A stretch of 34,121 nt of DNA. Origin: Fidelibacterota bacterium (GTDB taxonomy: Bacteria > Fidelibacterota > Marinisomatia > Marinisomatales > TCS55). The stretch lies in the NCBI GenBank assembly GCA_002724735.1, contig PBPT01000071.1, positions 1 through 34,121 on the forward strand. Direction: 5' to 3'. Numbering within the stretch: position 1 is the stretch's first letter; every line of letters starts with the position of its first letter. Below are positions 16,733-24,538 of this stretch, piece by piece. The position numbers and the translations under genes are program-made. Below the pieces are notes generated by a model. That model was given only the letters and a program-made list of their open reading frames with translations. It was not told where the DNA came from and did not search any database.

Positions 16733-16860
16733 TAAATATTCCTTTTGATTTTTATTAATTGACTATGGGGAATTGGATTAATCTTTTACAAAAATTAAGA
16801 TAAAGATTTTGCTCAATCAAGCTGTAGTTCCAGTGTATAATTGAATAAAAATTAATTTGA

Positions 16861-17334
16861 CTACCAACGGTGAAATCCAGGATGATCTTTGCCCACTGCA
16901 ACAAAAAGTCCTTGACCTTTAGCGCAAAGCTCTTCTTCACAAAATAGCTCCATCGTAACATCGGCACGATCTTCCTTAAGGTGGTCTACTTGTGCTATAA
17001 TATTTAGTGTCTTTCCAAAGGGTGTTGGTTTAAACATTTTTACAGTATAAGATGCGGTAACAGTTGAGGGTAATTCCGAAAATTTCCCCTTATCCATAAG
17101 GGCAACTGCAGCCGCCCAATTTCCATGACAATCAAATAACGATCCAATTACGCCTCCATTAATCACTCCAGGGAAGGCTTGATGTTCAGGCTTGGTTTCA
17201 AATGTCATTTCTAAGCCCTGATCGGTTCTATAGGATTTGATCTGCAAGCCGTTTGGATTTGCTGGACCACACCCATAGCAAATTGAACGCTTAGCATATT
17301 GATCTTGCACGCTTAAGAGTTTACTATTTTTCAT
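16861..17334 (-). CDS. PaaI-like hotdog-fold thioesterase
   Basis: The 157-residue protein is of the acyl-CoA thioesterase (PaaI/4HBT) superfamily. It has an N-terminal CYGCGPANPNGLQIK motif, common to a subgroup of these enzymes, then the hotdog core with FPGVINGGVIGSLFDCHGNWA around the central helix and TVTASYTVKMFKPTPFGKTL as the strand region. It is presumed to hydrolyse a CoA or ACP thioester; the acyl group is unknown. Upstream, 17335-17552 holds no supported gene and presumably the divergent promoters for this gene and the EamA permease. Confidence 0.9.
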   Translation of the reverse strand: MKNSKLLSVQDQYAKRSICYGCGPANPNGLQIKSYRTDQGLEMTFETKPEHQAFPGVINGGVIGSLFDCHGNWAAAVALMDKGKFSELPSTVTASYTVKMFKPTPFGKTLNIIAQVDHLKEDRADVTMELFCEEELCAKGQGLFVAVGKDHPGFHRW

Positions 17335-17552
17335 TAATATTTTTTAAAAACTGGTTACTATATAGATACTATAATATTATTTTTTCTCGTAATGAAAAAA
17401 GAGAATTTATTGAAAAAGAATGAACCGTGGTCTAAATCTGTATGGGTTTAAAACTATTCTATATACCTATGAACGCATTCAACCACTTACTTTTAATTGG
17501 GTTGCATTTCTATGCACGAATTGAACATTGAGCTCAAGGTTGAGAAAAAAAA

Positions 17553-18422
17553 GTGGTAAAAAATAATTTTTTCTTATTTGTTATAATGATTATGGCTATG
17601 ATTTCATGGGGTATTTCATGGCCTGCGGCTAAGATTGTGGGTCAATACGCTAAACCTGAGAGCTTGATCGCTTGGAGGTTTTTGTTTGGTTTGATATCAA
17701 TGATTTTTGTGATGATGTTTCTTAAAATTCCAATAACCCTTCCAGGCAAGGCCCTAAAATATGTGCTATCTGCTAGCCTTCTTATTATCTTTTACAACTA
17801 CAACTATCTTAAAGGCACACAAATTGGTATGTCTGGTCTTGGAGGCGTAATTGTACCGACCGTTAGCCCAATAATAACATTTGTTTTAAGTGCGCTTTTT
17901 TTTAAAAACAGATTCAAAAAAAAGGGGGTTTTTGGTTTGTTATTGGGGTTATGTGGAAGCGGGATTTTGATTAGAGTGTGGGAGATGAATGTAAATGCAA
18001 TAATTGGAAGTGGCAGTGTCTATTTTTTCTTGGGCGCAATATCGTGGGCATTAATCACAATTTTTACACAAAAATCTAACAACACCCTTAATCCTATTAA
18101 TTTTAGCTTTTGGGTGTATGGTTTTGGATCTGTTTTAGCGCTTATATTGTTTCCTTCAGAGAATTTTTATAATATTTTTTCTTTTGAACTTAAATTTTGG
18201 ATCAACTTTTTGCTGATCTCTTCGATTGCTTTGGGTTTAGGAACAACAGCATATTTTTATACTACTATGAAACTTGGCTCAAGCAAAGCCTCATCGTTTA
18301 TGTTTTTTGTCCCGTTTTCTTCAATTTTATCTTCGTCAATTATCATTGGAGAGCCTGTCTTAATATCAACTATTGTTGGAGGTTCTTTTACAATTTTTGC
18401 GGTTTATTTGATTAATTATTAA
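17553..18422 (+). CDS. EamA-family (DMT superfamily) permease
   Basis: The 289-residue protein has about ten hydrophobic helices in two EamA repeats: SWGISWPAAKIVG in the first and GAISWALITIFTQKS in the second, each with the usual conserved start. It exports or imports small metabolites such as amino acids or nucleosides; the substrate is not predictable. A GTG at 17553 is taken as start because it precedes the first helix by only a few residues. An internal ATG would cut into helix one. The 5' region lacks a strong Shine-Dalgarno. Confidence 0.92.
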   Translation: MVKNNFFLFVIMIMAMISWGISWPAAKIVGQYAKPESLIAWRFLFGLISMIFVMMFLKIPITLPGKALKYVLSASLLIIFYNYNYLKGTQIGMSGLGGVIVPTVSPIITFVLSALFFKNRFKKKGVFGLLLGLCGSGILIRVWEMNVNAIIGSGSVYFFLGAISWALITIFTQKSNNTLNPINFSFWVYGFGSVLALILFPSENFYNIFSFELKFWINFLLISSIALGLGTTAYFYTTMKLGSSKASSFMFFVPFSSILSSSIIIGEPVLISTIVGGSFTIFAVYLINY

Positions 18423-18458
18423 ACCAAAGAGCAGCTTAATAAATAGAATGAAAATGCT

Positions 18459-18653
18459 TCAAATGCGAAAGAAAAATCTTCTAATTATTCTTAATAAGAA
18501 TCTAAATAGAGAGTATAGAACAAAAGGATTTTGACGGTTTATAAAGCCCTTAATAAGCGAAGAGATTTCTTTACGGTTGAGTTTAATAACATAATAAACG
18601 TAATACGCAAGTGCGGCAATTATTAATAGAATAAAAAACTTTATATAAATCAT
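18459..18653 (-). CDS. Possible small membrane protein
   Basis: A 64-residue frame starts at the ATG at 18651-18653 (MIYIKFFILLIIAALAYYVYY). It has one clear membrane helix, followed by a very basic tail (LNRKEISSLIKG and RFLLRIIRRFFFRI). A TTG two codons upstream is possible. The Shine-Dalgarno is weak and the tail is unusually rich in Arg and Phe. It lies convergent to the EamA gene with 36 bases between. I do not recognise it; it may be real or a chance AT-rich frame. Confidence 0.42.
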   Translation of the reverse strand: MIYIKFFILLIIAALAYYVYYVIKLNRKEISSLIKGFINRQNPFVLYSLFRFLLRIIRRFFFRI

Positions 18654-18731
18654 CTTCAAATTTAATAATTTTATCTTTAAAGAATTAGTAATTGAAGAAA
18701 TGTTTAATTTTAAAAAATAAGATAAAAAAAT

Positions 18732-19457
18732 ATGAATGCAATTACAAGAGGTGGGATAGAGTTTATAGCGGTACTGTTTGGCCTATCTATTTCGCTATGG
18801 ATTGATAACAACGCAAAAGAAAATGAATTAAAGGTTCAAAATAAAAAAATTTTGAACAGATTATACCACAATCTTCAAGCAGACTCAACCGATGGCGTTT
18901 GGAACTTTAAAGCTTACGAAAGAGCAATAAGGGGATCTGAGAACGTTATAAAGTGGTGTGATAGCAACCCTACATTCTCTTCAATTGATGATTCAATCGA
19001 AAAGGATATTTCCGCTATGATGATCGCCACAATTTTTGTTCACAACGAAGAGGAGTATATAGCTTTAAAAAATTCTGGCAGAACCGATCTGATAACAAAT
19101 GAAGACCTAGTAATAAAATTGCATGATTATTATACAAGAATTGGATTTATCAAAACTCTTGATGCCTTTCAAAATGATTTTGTTAGAACCCAAGTAGCCC
19201 CATATTTGTCTGACTACGCCGATGAAAATCTTTACAATAAAGAAGATAAAAACAGTATTGTTTATGAAAATTTTCCCAAGGTCAGCCTTTATAGGATGCC
19301 CGATGTTAAAAAAATGCGATTTTATGCGTCAAGCATGCTTACTTGGCAACGTTATACTCAGTCATGGTACAAGGGACAAGTAAGAAGAGTGACTGAAATA
19401 CGTAAACTGTTAAGGGAAGAATTAGATTTTGTAACAACAATGGTAAATAATTCCTAA
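18732..19457 (+). CDS. DUF6090-like single-pass membrane protein (paralog 2)
   Basis: The 241-residue protein begins with TRGGIEFIAVLFGLSISLWI, a membrane helix almost identical in layout to the paralog at 13739-14401. A charged helical region follows (NELKVQNKKILNRLYHNLQ), then a long helical part, with IALKNSGRTDLI and LHDYYTRIGFI resembling the SGR/LxxYY pattern also seen in the paralog (SSGRLTYFGNDELSN). Function is unknown. The amidohydrolase begins 23 bases downstream with its own strong Shine-Dalgarno, so co-transcription is likely. Confidence 0.75.
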   Translation: MNAITRGGIEFIAVLFGLSISLWIDNNAKENELKVQNKKILNRLYHNLQADSTDGVWNFKAYERAIRGSENVIKWCDSNPTFSSIDDSIEKDISAMMIATIFVHNEEEYIALKNSGRTDLITNEDLVIKLHDYYTRIGFIKTLDAFQNDFVRTQVAPYLSDYADENLYNKEDKNSIVYENFPKVSLYRMPDVKKMRFYASSMLTWQRYTQSWYKGQVRRVTEIRKLLREELDFVTTMVNNS

Positions 19458-19480
19458 AAAATTTAAAGGAGAATTCAATC

Positions 19481-21070
19481 ATGTCTTCGATTACTAGAGC
19501 ATTCATTGCTACAAATATTTTTTGCATACTGCTTGGGCAATCAGGCCCGGCTTTAATTCCTGGCTCAGATCGCTCTGAGGGGCAAGGTCCATTTAACCGT
19601 ATGGTAATTCGGGGAGGGACACTAATAAATGGAAACGGATCACCACCCATTGGTCCCGTGGATATTGTAATTGAAGACAACCGAATTACCCGTGTTCAAA
19701 GCGTGGGGTATCCTGGCGTTCCGATAGACGAAGGTCGACGCCCAAAAAAAGGTGATTTTGAAATCGACGCTTCAGGTCAATATATTATGCCTGGATTTGT
19801 TGATTTACACGCACATGCGGGCTCACCTCAAAAAGCCCCCATCACAGATTATGTTTACAAATTATGGCTGGCACATGGCGTTACCACAGTTCGCGGTGTT
19901 GGTCTTGCTTCGCTAGAGTTTTCGTTATCCGAAAAAAATAGATCGGAGTCTAATAAAATAACCGCACCTAGAATATGGGCGTATCAAAGACCAGGTCAAG
20001 GTAAAGATTGGAGAGGTGGAAAAGTTCAAGATCCCCAAACGGCTAGAAAATGGGTTCGATATGCTGCAAATAAAGGAGTGGATGGTGTCAAGCTAGTTTC
20101 CTATGAACCAGATCTGATGGAGGCGTTGATTGATGAAGCGATAAAACAAAAGCTTGGCACAACTGCTCACCTAGGTCAGACTGGAGTGGCACGCATGAAT
20201 ACGATTGATGCTGCGCGTTTGGGTCTTGGAACTCAAACTCATTTTTATGGCCTTTTTGAATCCATGTATGAACATAACGATGTTCAACCCTACCCTGTCA
20301 ACATGAACTATAACAACGAGCAGCATCGATTTGCTCAAGTCGCTCGACAATGGGATTTGGTTAAACCCAATGGAGAAAAATGGGAATCGTTAAAAAAGGA
20401 GCTTCTTGAGCTTGATATTACCCTTGATCCCACAATGAATATTTACGCCGCAGGACGCAACGTCATGCATGCAAGGAACGCCGAATGGCATGAAAAATAC
20501 ACTCTACCCTCTTTATGGAATTTCTTTATGCCAAGCAGAGAAGCTCATGGTTCGTACTGGTTTGATTGGACAACACATGACGAAATAGCATGGAAAAAAT
20601 TCTATCAGATTTGGATGCAGTTTTTGAATGAATATAAGAATTCAGGTGGTAGGGTTACCACAGGATCCGATTCCGGATTTATTTACAAACTGTTTGGTTT
20701 TGCATTTATTGAAGAATTAGAACTTTTACAGGAAGCAGGTTTTCACCCTCTCGAAGTCGTACGCGCTGCCACGCTCCATGGTGCTGAAACTTTACATAAA
20801 CCCTTAGGGACAAAGCCTGATTTTGGATTGGTTGCGCCTGGATATCTGGCTGATCTAATCATAGTCGATGAAAACCCATTGGCTAATTTTAAGGTACTGT
20901 ATGGAACGGGGGCTATCAAATTAAATGATAAAAACAAACCCGTTCGTGTAGGCGGCATTAACACCACCATAAAAGATGGTATTGTTTACAACGCCAAACA
21001 ACTCTTGAAAGATATTGAGAATATGGTCATTGAGGCTAAGAAAAAGGATGGAGAATTAATCAAATATTAA
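19481..21070 (+). CDS. Exported metal-dependent amidohydrolase
   Basis: The 529-residue protein is of the amidohydrolase superfamily (imidazolonepropionase/prolidase-like group). It has a hydrophobic N-terminus (RAFIATNIFCILLGQS), probably a signal sequence, and a leading beta-sandwich (VIRGGTLINGNG). The metal site is visible: GFVDLHAHAG (His110, His112), GVDGVKLV (Lys204), TTAHLGQTG (His230), GTQTHFYG (His254) and TTGSDSGF (Asp). The closing strand is GYLADLIIVDENPL. It hydrolyses an unknown amide, peptide or cyclic substrate, probably outside the cytoplasm. AAAGGAG stands 12 bases before the ATG and fixes the start. Confidence 0.93.
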   Translation: MSSITRAFIATNIFCILLGQSGPALIPGSDRSEGQGPFNRMVIRGGTLINGNGSPPIGPVDIVIEDNRITRVQSVGYPGVPIDEGRRPKKGDFEIDASGQYIMPGFVDLHAHAGSPQKAPITDYVYKLWLAHGVTTVRGVGLASLEFSLSEKNRSESNKITAPRIWAYQRPGQGKDWRGGKVQDPQTARKWVRYAANKGVDGVKLVSYEPDLMEALIDEAIKQKLGTTAHLGQTGVARMNTIDAARLGLGTQTHFYGLFESMYEHNDVQPYPVNMNYNNEQHRFAQVARQWDLVKPNGEKWESLKKELLELDITLDPTMNIYAAGRNVMHARNAEWHEKYTLPSLWNFFMPSREAHGSYWFDWTTHDEIAWKKFYQIWMQFLNEYKNSGGRVTTGSDSGFIYKLFGFAFIEELELLQEAGFHPLEVVRAATLHGAETLHKPLGTKPDFGLVAPGYLADLIIVDENPLANFKVLYGTGAIKLNDKNKPVRVGGINTTIKDGIVYNAKQLLKDIENMVIEAKKKDGELIKY

Positions 21071-21099
21071 TTTCTAGGGTATCAAGGTGAAATTTGAAG

Positions 21100-21184
21100 T
21101 GCCCGAGGGCGGACTCGAACCGCCACGGCTTATTCAGCCAACGGATTTTAAGTCCGTCATGTCTACCAATTCCATCACCCGGGC
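21100..21184 (-). tRNA. tRNA-Leu (anticodon TAA)
   Basis: The 85-base class II cloverleaf on the minus strand has acceptor GCCCGGG/CTCGGGC with discriminator A, anticodon stem ACGGA/TCCGT with loop CTTAAAA (anticodon TAA), a long variable arm (GGCTGAATAAGCC) and T arm GGCGG/CCGCC with TTCGAGT. No CCA is encoded. It follows tRNA-Cys by 11 bases, so both are likely processed from one transcript. Confidence 0.97.
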
Positions 21185-21195
21185 ACATATTGATG

Positions 21196-21269
21196 AGGCG
21201 TCGGCCGGATTCGAACCGGCGAATGGCGGTTTTGCAAACCGATCCCTTAGACCACTTGGGTACGACGCC
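21196..21269 (-). tRNA. tRNA-Cys (anticodon GCA)
   Basis: The 74-base cloverleaf on the minus strand has acceptor GGCGTCG/CGACGCC, loop TTGCAAA (anticodon GCA), T arm GCCGG/CCGGC with TTCGAAT, and discriminator U73, the known identity base of tRNA-Cys. No CCA is encoded. It is the first of a Cys-Leu pair and lies 57 bases downstream of a small membrane-protein gene on the same strand. Confidence 0.97.
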
Positions 21270-21325
21270 AAAAGTAAATTGTTAATAAACGAATGAGAAA
21301 TTAACTTTTTTTATTCATATATCAA

Positions 21326-21472
21326 TCATGCAAATCGAAATAATAATTCTCTTACAGACTCCATTTTTGTGTTTAAATCGTTCAGAGCCTTATTTTGAAT
21401 CCATAATTGCACTGAAATAGAAAGAAAACCAATGATTAATAATGCATAAATGGTTTTAATATGCTTGTCCAT
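21326..21472 (-). CDS. Small single-pass membrane protein (48 residues)
   Basis: A short frame starts at the ATG at 21470-21472 (MDKHIKTIYA). It encodes one membrane helix (YALLIIGFLSISVQLWI) followed by an amphipathic, possibly coiled-coil tail (KALNDLNTKMESVRELLF). A strong Shine-Dalgarno (AAAGGAG, spacing 7) precedes the ATG, much better than for most genes here, which supports translation. No family is recognised. It is divergent from the gene at 21518 and may be co-transcribed with the tRNA pair downstream. Confidence 0.68.
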   Translation of the reverse strand: MDKHIKTIYALLIIGFLSISVQLWIQNKALNDLNTKMESVRELLFRFA

Positions 21473-21517
21473 ACAACAACTCCTTTTGCGTCAGATTGAA
21501 TAGATGTAAGTTAAACT

Positions 21518-21751
21518 ATGCAGCAATCGAATTTAAACATTTATCAGCGGCTAAGAGACTTTAATGTCCCAGCTCCTGTCCTTGATGAAATTTTTTCTAA
21601 TGATGAGGACCTTAAAACCCTAACCAAATCATGGCAAGAACTTAAAGATCAGAATTTAAAAGATGATCAAATAGCTGAAGCAGTGGCGGAAATAATACTT
21701 AAAGAACTTGGAGATGATTTCATTCAATCATTAGAAAACTCATCAATATAA
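21518..21751 (+). CDS. Small acidic helical protein of unknown function
   Basis: The 77-residue protein is without a signal peptide and is predicted mostly alpha-helical and acidic (NVPAPVLDEIFSNDEDLKTL, then DDQIAEAVAEIILKELGDDF). Composition and codon use look like a real cytoplasmic protein, but the Shine-Dalgarno is weak and no family is recognised. Its last 28 bases overlap the end of the convergent gene at 21724-22083. Confidence 0.55.
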   Translation: MQQSNLNIYQRLRDFNVPAPVLDEIFSNDEDLKTLTKSWQELKDQNLKDDQIAEAVAEIILKELGDDFIQSLENSSI

Positions 21752-22083
21752 ATGTAGTGATACCTAATATTCTTTTTTTTCAAAGGTTTAAAATTTGGTT
21801 CATAATTTTTTACAACTAGTTGTTCTACCGCTTTCTTAATCCTCTCAGATCGCAGTGTCAATACCTCGCTATCTGCTTTTGCTTCAGAAAGTAAAAGATA
21901 TTCCGTGCTCTCTCTATGAACTTTTTTAAGGTCGCCCGTTCTTGGCTCGTCTAGATAAAAACCTACCTCAGACTCGATGCCGCGCTGAATTCTAAGAACG
22001 TATTTGTAATCAGAGCTGGGAATTCGAGGCTGTGCAAGAACGTGTAGCGTTGTAAGAATAAATATAAAAACTAATTTTTTCAC
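21724..22083 (-). CDS. Small exported protein of unknown function
   Basis: I take the GTG at 22081-22083 as start because it gives a clean signal peptide (VKKLVFIFILTTLHVLAQ) two bases after the stop of the upstream gene. A longer TTG-start version would run into that gene. The mature part (about 100 residues) is charged (YKYVLRIQRGIESEVGFYLD, EYLLLSEAKADSEVLTLRSE) and ends HYIYIDEFSND. No family is recognised. It is the last gene of a three-gene run with the barrel at 22469-23143. Confidence 0.65.
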   Translation of the reverse strand: MKKLVFIFILTTLHVLAQPRIPSSDYKYVLRIQRGIESEVGFYLDEPRTGDLKKVHRESTEYLLLSEAKADSEVLTLRSERIKKAVEQLVVKNYEPNFKPLKKKNIRYHYIYIDEFSND

Positions 22084-22085
22084 TA

Positions 22086-22472
22086 TCAAAGCATCTTTTG
22101 ACCATTGGTTAGGGTTAAATACAAAAGCAAAGAGGCTACGCAATAGGTAATGCTTCCAGATTTACCCTTAAATTGATTGGATTTTTTGGCGTCTTCTTTA
22201 AGCTGCTTTTCATCAACTTGGGCATGAACTAGTTTGGATTGTTTTTTATATTTACAACGTTGAGTATCTATATAGTATCGTACTCGCTCCATTGCAGTTA
22301 AAGAAGCCAGACCCTTTAATTGAGCTTTTTCAACAACCTCTGTTTCGCAAGAGCCTACCCACTCTACGTATTCTTTTGAATCAATATCTATCTTCTCAAT
22401 TTGGGCATGCAAAAAAGGTGTGCAAGTATAAAAAAATAAAAGTACTATCTTTTTTTTGCTTATAACCATCAT
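22086..22472 (-). CDS. Small exported protein with C-terminal hydrophobic segment
   Basis: The 128-residue protein has an N-terminal signal peptide (MMVISKKKIVLLFFYTCTPF, then LHAQ), a central region with the cysteines of WVGSCETEV and DTQRCKYKK, a Lys-rich stretch, and a final hydrophobic segment (SITYCVASLLLYLTL) that may anchor it. The family is unknown. Its ATG overlaps the stop of the barrel gene (ATGA), indicating translational coupling. Confidence 0.65.
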   Translation of the reverse strand: MMVISKKKIVLLFFYTCTPFLHAQIEKIDIDSKEYVEWVGSCETEVVEKAQLKGLASLTAMERVRYYIDTQRCKYKKQSKLVHAQVDEKQLKEDAKKSNQFKGKSGSITYCVASLLLYLTLTNGQKML

Positions 22473-23143
22473 AAACCAATCACAAGATTAACTTGAAAAA
22501 CAGGCAATCGACCAATTTTCATTGGTGGGCCAGCTACATCTTTACCTTCGAGCTTCCAATTCTTTTCGTTATAACTTGACATAAAATATCCTAGCTTACC
22601 TTCAAAAGATAACAATCTTGAAATATAATACCGGTAACCCACATGGCTTGAAAAACCCATCCATCTTGTAGTCATGCTACTTCCAGTCTTAAGGCTTACG
22701 CTTGAATTACCATAGGTTTCTAAAAGAGCATCCCAGTCGTTGGTTGGGGCCTTAGCAGTAATGGTAATCGAACCCTTATTAATCATCGGTGCGAGAGTAA
22801 AATTCATCTCCATCTTTTCTCTGATATAAAAGAAGGTTTCAAAACTAATCGATCGGTAGGCAATGTTTCTTAAATAATTTGATTTATCATTTCCAATAGT
22901 ACCAGAATGAAGGGAATGTGACTGGGTGTAGCCAATGCGAACGTTAGGGTAAATTTCGTATCTTGCACCCCAGTTTAGTAGCAAATTTTTTCCAACAAAT
23001 CCAATTTTAGGGATTGGACTACTTGTTTCTATTTTTGGATTGTAGTAACCTGTACCAAGTATAAAGTTAATCTTTGGCTGTGAATAGACTTCATTTGTGA
23101 AAATGAGTAGGGGTAGGATTGATAAGATTCTAGAAACATTCAT
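22469..23143 (-). CDS. Outer-membrane beta-barrel-like protein
   Basis: From the ATG at 23141-23143 (AAGG a few bases upstream) the product has 224 residues: a signal peptide (MNVSRILSILPLLIF, then EVYSQ) and alternating strands typical of an eight-stranded OmpW/OmpA-like barrel (FILGTGYYNPKI, LLNWGARYEIYPNVRIGYTQ, MGFSSHVGYRYYISRLLSFE, FQVNLVIGL). It heads a run with two small exported proteins and is divergent from the gene at 23186. The substrate is unknown. A TTG further upstream is not needed. Confidence 0.75.
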   Translation of the reverse strand: MNVSRILSILPLLIFTNEVYSQPKINFILGTGYYNPKIETSSPIPKIGFVGKNLLLNWGARYEIYPNVRIGYTQSHSLHSGTIGNDKSNYLRNIAYRSISFETFFYIREKMEMNFTLAPMINKGSITITAKAPTNDWDALLETYGNSSVSLKTGSSMTTRWMGFSSHVGYRYYISRLLSFEGKLGYFMSSYNEKNWKLEGKDVAGPPMKIGRLPVFQVNLVIGL

Positions 23144-23185
23144 TAGATTGCCTTGCAAAAATTACGATATTTTTTTTTGATTGTC

Positions 23186-24538
23186 ATGGTCTCAACACAA
23201 CAATTATTTAAATCACTACTATATTTATTTTTTCTTTGTTTGATTACTTCTAATGTTGCGTTTTCGCAGGAAGATGTGAATTTGGAACCTGATCAAGATT
23301 CAGTCGCAATTGAAAACGATAGTTTAAGCATTGCAAGAGCGGACTCCCTGAACGCCTTTAAAGAACGATTTACTATTTACGGCAAAGCTGCTTATGGTAA
23401 TGGAGTTTTGGTACCTGACGCAGAGGTTACGCTTATGGATACTCTGGAAAAGAAATTAGAGACAACAAGAACTACCACAAAGCTTTTCAGAAGGTTTTTT
23501 GGTGGCAGGTTTGAATTTGAAAATATTTTGCCTGGTGAATATATTATTTCTGTGGACCTTGGAACGCGCGTTGGAATCAAAAAACGTATTCATCTTAAAA
23601 GCAAAAACCTCGACTTAGGAGTTGTTAAGAACGAAGTAGAATTTCCAAAATACGAAATTGGGGATTATACCGATTCTACAAGGATATATTTCAAGCGCAT
23701 GGCTACCGATCCAGTCGAGCCAGATTCAATCAATATACGCCATATTGTAGTTGGTTTGGATGGAAGTGCAAATACCGTACAAATTGACTCTATTTTGCGG
23801 GATAGCGTTTTTTATACGCTATCTGGAGAGCTGACTCGCGATTCAATTCCCATGGACGATATGTATGTAATCTATAATGACTATGGGTATATGATTCATC
23901 AAAGTCGCTCATTCAGAGATCGAATTAACGAAGTCCAAAAACGCGATGGATATGTCGTGTTTCACTCTGGTGACACGCTCAACTTTGACAACATTTTTTT
24001 TGAACCATCGCTGAAAACACCTGACGTTGCTACTTTTCACTATGACGACACTACAGGGCTTCCTAGGTTCCATTCATTCTATGATATCTACAAGGTATAT
24101 ACTGGTCCTTCGTATATAGAGCGATCTGTCGAACGGGGTTTTTATTCAGCGCTTTTGTTTCACGGAACGTCTATCGCATTTCAAGCCTGGAGAAAAAAAT
24201 CTGGTCAGCCCGCTTTGAATTATTTACCAAATTTTGGCAATCCTGAAAAAAAACCAAATAGCTACTATTCTATGATAACCTCTTTTTCAGTCTTTACCTT
24301 GGGTTGGGTTGGATACGATTGGTATATGGATCGAAGATCAAATTATTTCACTCCCAAGGACGAAGTCACACCATTTCCTAAAAATATGTTTGTTTTTTCA
24401 TCGAAAGAATGGGCCATCAATCAAGCCCAACCATTTGTAGAACCTGTATATGAAACGCGTATCTGGAAATGGTGGAAAAAAAGAGAAGAGAGAAAAAAAG
24501 AGCGAAAACGCTCTAAGCGAAAATCTGTATTTGACTAG
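23186..24538 (+). CDS. Exported protein with carboxypeptidase-regulatory-like domain
   Basis: With the ATG at 23186 (MVSTQQLFKSLLYLFFLCLI, then SNVAFSQ) the product is 450 residues with a signal peptide. A TTG at 23153 would add 11 residues without benefit. Residues about 60-140 look like a CarboxypepD-regulatory/SdrD-B-like beta-sandwich (ERFTIYGKAAYGNGVLVPDA, FEFENILPGEYIISVDLG). The middle is rich in Asp and Ser with repeated DSI/RDS motifs. A segment near residue 325 (YSALLFHGTSIAFQAW) and one near 370 (MITSFSVFTLGWVGYDWYMD) may be membrane helices. The C-terminus is extremely basic (KKREERKKERKRSKRKS). Function is unknown. Its stop overlaps that of the convergent lipoprotein gene. Confidence 0.75.
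   Translation: MVSTQQLFKSLLYLFFLCLITSNVAFSQEDVNLEPDQDSVAIENDSLSIARADSLNAFKERFTIYGKAAYGNGVLVPDAEVTLMDTLEKKLETTRTTTKLFRRFFGGRFEFENILPGEYIISVDLGTRVGIKKRIHLKSKNLDLGVVKNEVEFPKYEIGDYTDSTRIYFKRMATDPVEPDSINIRHIVVGLDGSANTVQIDSILRDSVFYTLSGELTRDSIPMDDMYVIYNDYGYMIHQSRSFRDRINEVQKRDGYVVFHSGDTLNFDNIFFEPSLKTPDVATFHYDDTTGLPRFHSFYDIYKVYTGPSYIERSVERGFYSALLFHGTSIAFQAWRKKSGQPALNYLPNFGNPEKKPNSYYSMITSFSVFTLGWVGYDWYMDRRSNYFTPKDEVTPFPKNMFVFSSKEWAINQAQPFVEPVYETRIWKWWKKREERKKERKRSKRKSVFD

Noticed and set aside
16755-16967. A 70-codon frame overlapping the 3' end of the thioesterase gene
   Set aside because: It overlaps a well-supported gene in another frame and has no ribosome site or recognisable features.
17335-17552. 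Short frames such as MKKENLLKKNEPW in the gap before the EamA gene
   Set aside because: Only about 20 codons each, without ribosome sites or membrane/signal features; no support for coding.
21087-21296. Protein frames across 21087-21296
   Set aside because: They run through the tRNA-Leu and tRNA-Cys genes in antisense and are typical spurious tRNA-derived frames.
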